From contig JAKSIZ010000023.1 in NCBI GenBank assembly GCA_024398515.1, positions 1-37,371 on the forward strand: a stretch of DNA of 37,371 bases, written 5' to 3'. The notes beneath the pieces are model-generated. The model worked only from the letters and a program-made list of their open reading frames with translations. It had not been told where the DNA came from and ran no database searches. Within the stretch, counting starts at the first letter, position 1. Each line of letters opens with the position of its first letter. Positions 8,741 to 15,904 of this stretch are shown here, piece after piece. The stretch is from Bacteroidaceae bacterium. Its GTDB lineage: Bacteria; Bacteroidota; Bacteroidia; Bacteroidales; Bacteroidaceae. A program made the translations under genes and the position numbers.

Positions 8741-8780
8741 AGAGTTTTGGAGGTATATCCTCCTTAACTCTTTATATTTT
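8741..8780 (+). terminator. Terminator of the rhamnose operon
   Basis: Interrupted stem: AGAGTT pairs with AACTCT and GGAGG with CCTCC, around a TATAT loop (8741-8771), followed by TTATATTTTT. It separates rhaD from the efflux operon. Confidence 0.75.
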
Positions 8781-8802
8781 TAATTCCTTAAAATCATTTT
8801 AT

Positions 8803-9918
8803 ATGCAAACAAAATTCTATGTCTCATTACTTATTACCTGTTCTCTCATATTTGCCTCTTGCAATATAGACATACCGAAAGAGACGCATACTTCGAGCGA
8901 AACAATAACAGTTAATAAGCAAAGTATAGTATATCCTGTAAAATACAGTGCTACCATAGTTGGACAAAATGATGTAATCATTACCCCTCGAACATCAGGA
9001 CAGTTGGAAAAAATTTGTGTTACTCCTGGACAAAGTGTAAGACGAGGTCAGGTTTTGTTTGTAATAGACCAAAAGCAAGCACAGATTCAGTTGAACAATG
9101 CTCAAGCAAACGTACAGGCAGCAAAAGCACAGATGAACAGTGCTCAATTGGAATATGAGAGCAACCGCGAACTTTGTTCGAAGGGTATCGTGAGCGACTA
9201 TATGGTCAAGTCAGCACTCAATGCTCTCAACACAGCAAAGGCAAATGTGGCACAAGCAGAGGCTGCAGTGAATGCTGCAAGAATAGAATTAGGTTATTGT
9301 TCGGTCACATCACCAGTAAGTGGGATTGTTGGCGAACTGCCTTTCAAGGTCGGCACACAAGTAAACGAAGCCACCGAGTTGACTACAGTTAGTGGCAATA
9401 GCGACGTTACGGTTAGGTTTGCTCTTTCTGAATCGGAATTGCTGGAAGAGTTCAATTCTGACGAAGATCTTTCTACCGATGACATCATAGCCAGCACTCC
9501 ATCTGCAAAATTATTCCTAAAAGATGGCAGCGAATATCCATACAAGGGAAAAGTGAAGAATGCATCGGGTGTGATGGACAACATGACAGGAACAATACTT
9601 GTCGAGGCATCTTTCCCTAATCCAAAGGGAATGTTATTCTCAGGTCAGCAAGGAACGATTGTCTTCGACTTCGATATTGATGATGTTATCGTAATACCTC
9701 AATCCGCAATAGTACGTATGCAGGACAAGACCATTGTATATAAGGTAGGCAAAGACAGTTGTGCACATAGCGTTATCATTACTACAGCCGACATAGGACA
9801 GAAGGATAACATTGCCGTAACATCAGGTTTGAAGATTGGCGAAAAGATTATTTCGTCGGGTGCAGCAAACATACAGGAAAAGCAAAAGGTATTATTTTCA
9901 AAGGAAGAGGAAGAATGA
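8803..9918 (+). CDS. RND efflux periplasmic adaptor lipoprotein (MexA/AcrA type)
   Basis: Membrane-fusion subunit linking the inner-membrane pump to the outer-membrane channel. The N-terminus is a lipoprotein signal with lipobox FASC (Cys20). Then come the barrel-sandwich half IITPRTSGQLEKICVTPGQSVRRGQVLF, a coiled-coil hairpin rich in Gln/Ala/Asn (about residues 85-160, QAQIQLNNAQANVQAAKAQM), the second lipoyl half (CSVTSPVSGIVGELPFKVGTQV), the beta-barrel, and a membrane-proximal domain with the family motif VIVIPQSAIVRMQDKTIVYKV. Length 371 aa is usual. It is the first gene of a three-gene efflux operon, 72 bp upstream of the pump. No promoter match was found in the 85-bp gap before it. 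Confidence 0.93.
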   Translation: MQTKFYVSLLITCSLIFASCNIDIPKETHTSSETITVNKQSIVYPVKYSATIVGQNDVIITPRTSGQLEKICVTPGQSVRRGQVLFVIDQKQAQIQLNNAQANVQAAKAQMNSAQLEYESNRELCSKGIVSDYMVKSALNALNTAKANVAQAEAAVNAARIELGYCSVTSPVSGIVGELPFKVGTQVNEATELTTVSGNSDVTVRFALSESELLEEFNSDEDLSTDDIIASTPSAKLFLKDGSEYPYKGKVKNASGVMDNMTGTILVEASFPNPKGMLFSGQQGTIVFDFDIDDVIVIPQSAIVRMQDKTIVYKVGKDSCAHSVIITTADIGQKDNIAVTSGLKIGEKIISSGAANIQEKQKVLFSKEEEE

Positions 9919-9947
9919 ATTGATAAATCAACAAACCGCAAAAACGT

Positions 9948-9990
9948 ATAACCTAAAAACCTTATAACCTCAAAACCTTAAAACAAAATT
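9948..9990 (+). repeat. 8-bp tandem-repeat leader before the RND pump gene
   Basis: Successive 8-bp units AACCTAAA, AACCTTAT, AACCTCAA, AACCTTAA (seen also as two copies of ATAACCTnAAAACCTT with one mismatch, 9948-9979) run almost to the ATG at 9991. No Shine-Dalgarno sequence is present. Confidence 0.7.
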
Positions 9991-12900
9991 ATGTCGAAAG
10001 GAAATATGTTTATCAGCAGGCGGGTTATGGCGTGTGCCATTTCTATTGTGATAGTCCTTGTTGGCTTCATATCACTCAACACTCTGCCTGTAGAGCAATA
10101 TCCTGACATTGCTCCGCCTACTATTCAAATCTTAACGAACTACGATGGTGCCGATGCCAATACAATACTGAAATCAGTTATCACACCAATAGAGGAGGCA
10201 ATCAATGGTGTCCAGGACATGACCTACATACAAAGTACGGCATCATCAACTGGCGAAGTTGACATCAAGGTATATTTCAAGCAAGGCACAGATCCAGACA
10301 TGGCTGCCGTTAATGTGCAGAACCGCCTGTCAAAAGCCACGCCACAGTTGCCTGATGCAGTGAACCGCGTAGGCGTTACGGTAGAAAAGACCCAGAATAG
10401 TATTCTGCAGATGGGTGCATTGATAAGCACCGACGGAAAGTTTGACCAAGGTTTCATTGCCAACTACATAGACATCAACATAAAACCACGTCTGCAACGT
10501 ATCTCGGGTATTGGTAATGTCAATAACCTTGGTAATACCTACTCGCTGCGTATATGGATGAAACCAGATGTGATGGCACAGTACGGACTTACACCTGACG
10601 ACATCTTCGCAGCAATCGGAAGTCAAAGTCTTGTTGTTGCTGCTGGTTCGTTGGGCGAAATGTCTGACAATACATACCAATATAATATGGAGTATCGCGG
10701 ACTTCTCAATTCCACCGAGGAATTCGACAATATAGTCCTTAAAACAAAAGTAACGGGTCAGACGCTTCGATTGCGTGACGTTGCCGACGTTGAACTTGGT
10801 GCCTTGAGTTATACTTTCACGTCACAGGCAAATGGTAAGCCAGGCGTCATCTTCATCATCAATCAAGCAGCAGGTGCAAATGCAACAAAAGTCAATGCAG
10901 AAATTGACAAGTTGATGGAAGATCTCTCAAAGACATTCCCTGCAGGATTGAAGTACGAGAAGATGATGAGTTCCAATGATTTCCTTTTTGCAGCCATTCA
11001 CAATGTGGTTGAAACGCTCATCATTGCCATCTTGCTTGTAATCCTCGTTGTATATTTCTTCCTTCAGAGTTTCAAGGCAACAATCATTCCATCGATTTCC
11101 ATCATTGTTTCCATCCTCGGCACCTTTGCTATTGTGAAGATGGCAGGTTTCTCGCTGAACATTCTGACGCTCTTTGCTCTCGTACTTGCCATTGGTACCG
11201 TGGTCGATGACGCCATAGTGGTGGTCGAGGCAGTAATGACTAAGTTGGAATCAGGTTATAAGAGTCCGTTCAAAGCAACGCGTGATGCTATGAGCGAAGT
11301 CTCAACAGCCGTTATCAGTTGTACGCTTGTGTTCATGGCAGTGTTCATTCCTGTCACGTTCATGCCTGGCACATCAGGACAATTCTTTACCCAATTTGGT
11401 GTTACCATTGCCGCATCAGTTGGTCTGTCTTGCGTTTCAGCAATGACGCTTTGCCCTGCTCTGTGTGCAATCCTCATGCGTCCACACAAGGAAGGTAGCG
11501 AGAAAAAAGACTTAAACTACTACACAAAACTTGCTTACAATGCATCATACAATGCCATCGCAGGAAAGTATCAGAAAGCCATTGGCAAGTTCCTCGGCCG
11601 TTCAAAGACTGTATGGATTTTGCTCATCATATCTGCTGCACTGCTGTTCTTCTTCATGAAGTCATTGCCTTCAGGACTTGTTCCGCAAGAAGACCAAGGT
11701 GTTATCCTTGCCGAAGTGCGTACTCCTCCTGGCTACACACTACAACAGACAGATGCCGTACTCGACAAGATTGAGCAGAAAGTCAAGAAGATTCCTGAGA
11801 TGCAGAGCTATGCTCGCGTTGCAGGTTATGGTATGGTTTCAGGTGGTGGTTCAAGTTACGGAACATTCATCATCCGCCTTAAACCATGGGACGACCGCAA
11901 GGGTATCAACCACATAATAGACCTTGTCATCGCACGGCTATACTATGATTGCGAGGACATCAAGGAAGCTGTTGTGCTTCCATTCCAGATGCCACAGATT
12001 CCTGGATACGGAACTTCAAACGACATTGAACTTGTGCTTCAGGATCAACAAGGCGGTGACATGTCGAAATTCTTCCAATACTCCCAAGAGTTCCTTGCTG
12101 AATTGCAGCAACGTCCAGAGGTATCTGCCGCTCTCTCGTCTTATTCCGAGAGTTTCCCTAAATATAAGGTAGAAGTAGATGCAACGCAATGCGACCTTTC
12201 AGGAATATCTCCACAACAAGTGCTCAACACTCTTGGCAGTTACTGTGGTGGTGCTTTTGTGGGCAACTACAACCAGTTCGGAAAGGTATATCGCATCATG
12301 GCAAGTGCATCACCTGAATATCGCCTTGATCCAACGTCACTCCAGAGCATCTTTGTCAAGGTTGGTAATGGTGCAATGGCTCCGCTGTCACAGTTCGTGA
12401 CGCTCGTTCCTGCGGTTGGTTCAAGCACGCAACGGCGCTTCAACCTCTTCCAAAGCATCACTTGTTCTGTCACTCCTGCAAGCGGTTACTCTGACGGTGA
12501 CGTGCAGAATGCGATTGCTGAAGTTGCCGAAAAGGTGCTGCCTACAGGCTACGGATATGAGTATGGAGGCATGTCGCGCGAGTTAGCAGAGAACAACAAA
12601 AGCAATATGACTGCTATTATCTATGCCATCTGCGTATTGCTTATCTACCTCATACTCGGTTGTCTCTACGAGTCATGGCTCATTCCTCTTGCAGTTCTCT
12701 TCTCCGTACCGTTCGGACTTATGGGTTCTTTCGGTGTGTCATATCTCATGGGACTTGAAAACAATATCTATTTGCAGACGGGTGTAATCATGCTCATCGG
12801 ACTTCTTGCCAAGACAGCAATCCTTATTACCGAGTTTGCTGTGGCGCGTCACAAGGAAGGATTATCCATTCATGAAGCTGCACTTCAGGCATCCATCGAA

Positions 12901-13134
12901 CGTCTGCGCCCTATTCTCATGACCGTTGCCAGCATGGTCATAGGTATGATCCCTCTCATTTTGTCGAGTGGAGCAGGTGCAAACGGAAACCGATCTTTGG
13001 CTATTGGTGTCACGGGTGGTATGATTGTCGGCACCATTGCGTTGCTATTTGTAGTTCCAGTATTTTACATAATCTTCCAGAAACTACAGGAAAAGTTTGC
13101 TGGACCATCAATTGAAGAAAATGAAGAAGACTAA
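9991..13134 (+). CDS. RND multidrug efflux pump, inner-membrane subunit (HAE1/AcrB family)
   Basis: Proton-driven trimeric exporter in the inner membrane. 1047 aa with the RND plan: TM1 (ACAISIVIVLVGFISLNTLP), the family opening VEQYPDIAPPTIQI, a large periplasmic loop, TM2-6 with the proton-relay pair Asp406-Asp407 (GTVVDDAIVVVEA; equivalent to AcrB Asp407/408), the GxSGQFFTQFGVTIA segment, the second half with VPQEDQGVI and GGSSYGTF, and TM7-12 ending in LLFVVPVFYII. Typical HAE1 length is 1030-1060. It overlaps the downstream channel gene by 14 bp, indicating translational coupling. The substrate is not readable from the sequence; the family exports drugs, bile salts and detergents. Confidence 0.95.
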   Translation: MSKGNMFISRRVMACAISIVIVLVGFISLNTLPVEQYPDIAPPTIQILTNYDGADANTILKSVITPIEEAINGVQDMTYIQSTASSTGEVDIKVYFKQGTDPDMAAVNVQNRLSKATPQLPDAVNRVGVTVEKTQNSILQMGALISTDGKFDQGFIANYIDINIKPRLQRISGIGNVNNLGNTYSLRIWMKPDVMAQYGLTPDDIFAAIGSQSLVVAAGSLGEMSDNTYQYNMEYRGLLNSTEEFDNIVLKTKVTGQTLRLRDVADVELGALSYTFTSQANGKPGVIFIINQAAGANATKVNAEIDKLMEDLSKTFPAGLKYEKMMSSNDFLFAAIHNVVETLIIAILLVILVVYFFLQSFKATIIPSISIIVSILGTFAIVKMAGFSLNILTLFALVLAIGTVVDDAIVVVEAVMTKLESGYKSPFKATRDAMSEVSTAVISCTLVFMAVFIPVTFMPGTSGQFFTQFGVTIAASVGLSCVSAMTLCPALCAILMRPHKEGSEKKDLNYYTKLAYNASYNAIAGKYQKAIGKFLGRSKTVWILLIISAALLFFFMKSLPSGLVPQEDQGVILAEVRTPPGYTLQQTDAVLDKIEQKVKKIPEMQSYARVAGYGMVSGGGSSYGTFIIRLKPWDDRKGINHIIDLVIARLYYDCEDIKEAVVLPFQMPQIPGYGTSNDIELVLQDQQGGDMSKFFQYSQEFLAELQQRPEVSAALSSYSESFPKYKVEVDATQCDLSGISPQQVLNTLGSYCGGAFVGNYNQFGKVYRIMASASPEYRLDPTSLQSIFVKVGNGAMAPLSQFVTLVPAVGSSTQRRFNLFQSITCSVTPASGYSDGDVQNAIAEVAEKVLPTGYGYEYGGMSRELAENNKSNMTAIIYAICVLLIYLILGCLYESWLIPLAVLFSVPFGLMGSFGVSYLMGLENNIYLQTGVIMLIGLLAKTAILITEFAVARHKEGLSIHEAALQASIERLRPILMTVASMVIGMIPLILSSGAGANGNRSLAIGVTGGMIVGTIALLFVVPVFYIIFQKLQEKFAGPSIEENEED

Positions 13135-14494
13135 TATAATCCTTTGCCTCACGGCTACATTATTGCTTACGGCATGTGCTTCGCTCAAAGAAAAGTACAA
13201 GCCTGTTGATTCTGTTCCGGCTAATCTCTTCGGCGAAACGCAGAGTCTCTCGGGCTTCGACAGCAAAACTTCTGCTGCAAACCTATCGTGGAAGGAGTTC
13301 TTTACTGACCATAACTTGCAGGCATTGATAGCTGAAGGACTTGAAAACAACCTCAACCTCAACGATGCACAACTGAAAATACAGGAAGCGGAGACCTCTC
13401 TCGCATCTACAAAGCTCCAGTATTTTCCAACGGTATCACTGTCTCCGCAAGCAGGATACACACGTTTTGACGGTGAAGACCTCAAGACTTACAACGTTCC
13501 TCTTACGGTAAACTGGGAGCCAAGCCTGTTCTCGCGTATAAAAAACAAGAAGTTGCAGGCTGAAGCCTACCGCAATCAGGCATCAGATGCAGAGATTGCA
13601 ATGCGTTCCCAACTCGTAGGAAACATTGCAAAAGCCTACTATCAACTGCTTGTTCTTGACCGTGAACTGGAGATAATGAAGAGCACCGTCGAGCTTTGGA
13701 ACAAGTCGCTTGACACTCAACGGGCACTTGCGCAGTATGGAAAGGCTTATTCTACGTCGGTAAACCAGATGGAAGCATCGCTGCTTGGAGTGAAAGCACA
13801 GGTGGTTGACGTTGAATTACAGATTAGTGAAGTCGAAAATACTATCTGTCTTCTACTGTCGAAAACGCCTCAGCACATCGTTCGCAGTTCATGGCATCAC
13901 ATTGATTTGCCTGCCGGTCTTGGCACTGGCGTACCTCTGACGCTCATAAGCAACCGTGCCGACGTGCGTTCAGCAGAGCGAGTAATAGAGGCTGCATTCT
14001 ATGGAGTGAAGCAAGCAAAGGCTGCATTCTACCCTACCCTGACGCTTTCGGGAACCATTGGATGGACAAACAACAGCCTTACATACGTTAATCCTGGGCA
14101 GATTCTTCTCGACGCTCTTGGCTCTCTGACGCAGCCAATCTTCATGCAGGGAAGGCTGAAGGCGCAATTGAAACTGAGCGAACTGCAGCAAGCAGAGGCA
14201 AAGAACGCCTATATGCAAACCCTGTTACAGGCAGGAAACGAAGTAAACCAAGCCTTGACGCTCTATCAGAAGTCGCTTGAAAAGGATGCTATCTACAAGC
14301 AGCAAGTCGCAGTTCTTGAGCAAGCATACGCCGGAACGCACGAACTGATGAACCACGGCAAGACTAATTACATCGAAGTTCTCACGGCACAAGAGTCGCT
14401 TCTCAACGCACAACTCTCCGAAGCCATCAATCTCTACAACTGCACTCAAGGCGTAATAGCACTCTACATAGCCCTTGGCGGTGGAGGAAAATAA
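13121..14494 (+). CDS. RND efflux outer-membrane channel lipoprotein (OprM/NodT family)
   Basis: TolC-like trimeric outer-membrane factor completing the tripartite pump. The start at 13121 (MKKTNIILCLTATLLLTAC) places a lipobox LTAC with Cys19; the in-frame ATG at 13097 would add eight non-signal residues inside the pump gene. Two repeated OEP domains follow, with the family patterns WKEFFTDHNLQALIAEGLENN and SNRADVRSAERVIEAAFYGVKQAKAAFYPTLTLSG, and a C-terminal NYIEVLTAQESLLNAQLSEAI helix pair. 457 aa fits the family. It overlaps the pump gene by 14 bp and ends 5 bp before the regulator gene. Confidence 0.94.
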   Translation: MKKTNIILCLTATLLLTACASLKEKYKPVDSVPANLFGETQSLSGFDSKTSAANLSWKEFFTDHNLQALIAEGLENNLNLNDAQLKIQEAETSLASTKLQYFPTVSLSPQAGYTRFDGEDLKTYNVPLTVNWEPSLFSRIKNKKLQAEAYRNQASDAEIAMRSQLVGNIAKAYYQLLVLDRELEIMKSTVELWNKSLDTQRALAQYGKAYSTSVNQMEASLLGVKAQVVDVELQISEVENTICLLLSKTPQHIVRSSWHHIDLPAGLGTGVPLTLISNRADVRSAERVIEAAFYGVKQAKAAFYPTLTLSGTIGWTNNSLTYVNPGQILLDALGSLTQPIFMQGRLKAQLKLSELQQAEAKNAYMQTLLQAGNEVNQALTLYQKSLEKDAIYKQQVAVLEQAYAGTHELMNHGKTNYIEVLTAQESLLNAQLSEAINLYNCTQGVIALYIALGGGGK

Positions 14495-14499
14495 TAGAT

Positions 14500-15564
14500 A
14501 TGGAACCGTTTTCAACCTTTTTCCACAGCGTAAGCTTCACGTATTTGTTTCTCTTGGGCATGTATATGTTGTTTTCAGAGAGGAACATCTTTGCCGACAC
14601 ACACCCTTCTCCTTCGCTCCGACGAGTGACAGGAGTGAATCTCATAGCATGGTCCATTTCGTTTCTTCTCAGTGTTTTTCTCTTCAAAGGACACTTTGAA
14701 ACCGACGAAATGACGCACGACATTGTGCGGCAACTCAGTTTCTTCCTGCTCCCACTAAGCACATTGTTGCTGATGAAGCTCGTTCAACTGCCACGCATCA
14801 AGTGGAAAAAGTTCCTCCTCCCTGCCCTACCACCAGCAGTCTTGTTGGTATGTTTCATTGCAACCAACAATAATATCTTCTACAAAATATCCATTGCATA
14901 TTGGATTATATACACCGTCACGTTCCTCATCGTATATATAAATAAGGTGAAACGCTACACCAACCGACTCAAGGAGAACTATTCCGACCTCGAAAACCGC
15001 GAGTTGCAATGGTTGGGAATAATCACAACGATATTCGTTTCTTACCTTATCATCTACATCATCGCCACATTGTCCGAACGAGAATTTTACTTATACGTCT
15101 CCTACATCATGGGACTTTGTGCCTGGAGTTACATTGTCTGGCACATCGAACACCAAGAGAAACTCGACGACTTCTGGACTGACAAATCCATTTCCGACAT
15201 AACTGACGAGCCCGAGCAAGCCGACAAGTCAGTCACGACCAAGCTTGAATGGATAGGCGAAAGGCTGCAAACGGAGTGTATCGACAGGAAACTCTTCCTG
15301 CAACCCGACCTAAACATTGCATATCTCGCGCAGGTCATAGGCACAAACCGCACATACCTGTCGCAATACCTTAGGCAGAAGGACACCAACTTCTACACCT
15401 TTGTCAACACGCTTCGCATACAACATGCCCAACATCTGTTTGAAAGCGAACCACAGATGACGCTGTCCGACATTGCAGCCGAAAGCGGTTTCAACAGTCT
15501 GCAAAGCTATCGTCGCGTGTATTACTCCATTACTGGCAACACACAACTTCCTAAAAGAGGATAA
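14500..15564 (+). CDS. Membrane-anchored AraC-family transcriptional regulator
   Basis: 354 aa. The N-terminal ~210 residues are strongly hydrophobic, with about seven predicted membrane spans (for example VSFTYLFLLGMYMLF, LSFFLLPLSTLLLM, ISIAYWIIYTVTFLIVYI, GIITTIFVSYLIIYIIA). After a charged linker comes an AraC-type double helix-turn-helix (about residues 265-350): NIAYLAQVIGTNRTYLSQYL, FVNTLRIQHAQHLF, and the second HTH LSDIAAESGFNSLQSYRRVY. Such one-component membrane regulators sense a signal in or across the membrane and bind DNA directly. It starts 5 bp after the channel gene, so it is probably co-transcribed with the pump and may control it (inference). The segment ending NTQLPKRG lacks the longer tail of many AraC proteins. 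Confidence 0.88.
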   Translation: MEPFSTFFHSVSFTYLFLLGMYMLFSERNIFADTHPSPSLRRVTGVNLIAWSISFLLSVFLFKGHFETDEMTHDIVRQLSFFLLPLSTLLLMKLVQLPRIKWKKFLLPALPPAVLLVCFIATNNNIFYKISIAYWIIYTVTFLIVYINKVKRYTNRLKENYSDLENRELQWLGIITTIFVSYLIIYIIATLSEREFYLYVSYIMGLCAWSYIVWHIEHQEKLDDFWTDKSISDITDEPEQADKSVTTKLEWIGERLQTECIDRKLFLQPDLNIAYLAQVIGTNRTYLSQYLRQKDTNFYTFVNTLRIQHAQHLFESEPQMTLSDIAAESGFNSLQSYRRVYYSITGNTQLPKRG

Positions 15565-15581
15565 ACATCCACCGCATCTTT

Positions 15582-15620
15582 CGAGGCGATTGAACTTACG
15601 ATTCAATCGCCTCGTTTGTT
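15582..15620 (+). terminator. Terminator of the efflux operon
   Basis: A perfect 13-bp stem, CGAGGCGATTGAA with TTCAATCGCCTCG around a 7-nt loop (15582-15614), is followed by the short run TTTGTT. The stem is strong but the T tract is weak. It lies 17 bp after the regulator stop. Confidence 0.7.
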
Positions 15621-15637
15621 CTCGTTTGTAAAGTCGA

Positions 15638-15736
15638 GCGTTAAACCCGTTCAAACATTGCTGCAATGTTCGAGTCAACATTGCTCCAATGTTCGGACCA
15701 ACATTGCTGCAATGTTTTTCCGAGTTAAGCGTTCAA
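15638..15736. repeat. Palindromic array element, copy B (CATTGC/GCAATG core)
   Basis: Three 17-bp near-palindromes, AACATTGCTGCAATGTT (15654), AACATTGCTCCAATGTT (15677) and AACATTGCTGCAATGTT (15700), lie at an exact 23-bp period with 6-bp spacers CGAGTC and CGGACC. The left arm is GCGTTAAACCCG (from 15638); the right arm at 15715-15734 is TTTTTCCGAGTTAAGCGTTC. It lies between the efflux operon and the HExxH gene. Confidence 0.85.
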
Positions 15737-15838
15737 TCTTTCAACTTCGTTCGAAGGAGTGAGGCAAAAGATAACGCGAACATCAACGAAACAATGCAAA
15801 AAGCAGAAAAAATATTACGTTTTTTGATAAAAAATTCG

Positions 15839-15846
15839 TACTTTTG
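15839..15846 (+). promoter_or_regulatory. -7 box upstream of the HExxH/propeller gene
   Basis: TACTTTTG matches TAnnTTTG, 40 bp ahead of the ATG at 15886. A T6G tract at 15820-15826 is closer than the usual 19-bp spacing, so the -33 element is uncertain. Confidence 0.5.
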
Positions 15847-15872
15847 CATTGAACTTTCAAAATATCATTAAA

Positions 15873-15904
15873 AGTCGAATGTCAAATGTCGAAAGTCGAA
15901 TGTC
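15873..15904 (+). repeat. 7-bp tandem repeat across the start codon
   Basis: Units GTCGAAT, GTCAAAT, GTCGAAA, GTCGAAT and a partial GTC run through the initiating ATG at 15886. A unit of 7 bp is not a multiple of three, so gain or loss of a unit downstream of the ATG would shift the signal-peptide frame. Confidence 0.65.

Noticed and set aside
8803-8830. Promoter for the efflux operon in the 85-bp gap after rhaD
   Set aside because: TAGAGTTTTG at 8740 has the wrong internal spacing and lies in the terminator stem; no TAnnTTTG match was found.
15654-15716. CRISPR array (regularly spaced repeats at 23 bp)
   Set aside because: Spacers are only 6 bp, the units are palindromes of 17 bp, only three copies, and no cas genes are present.
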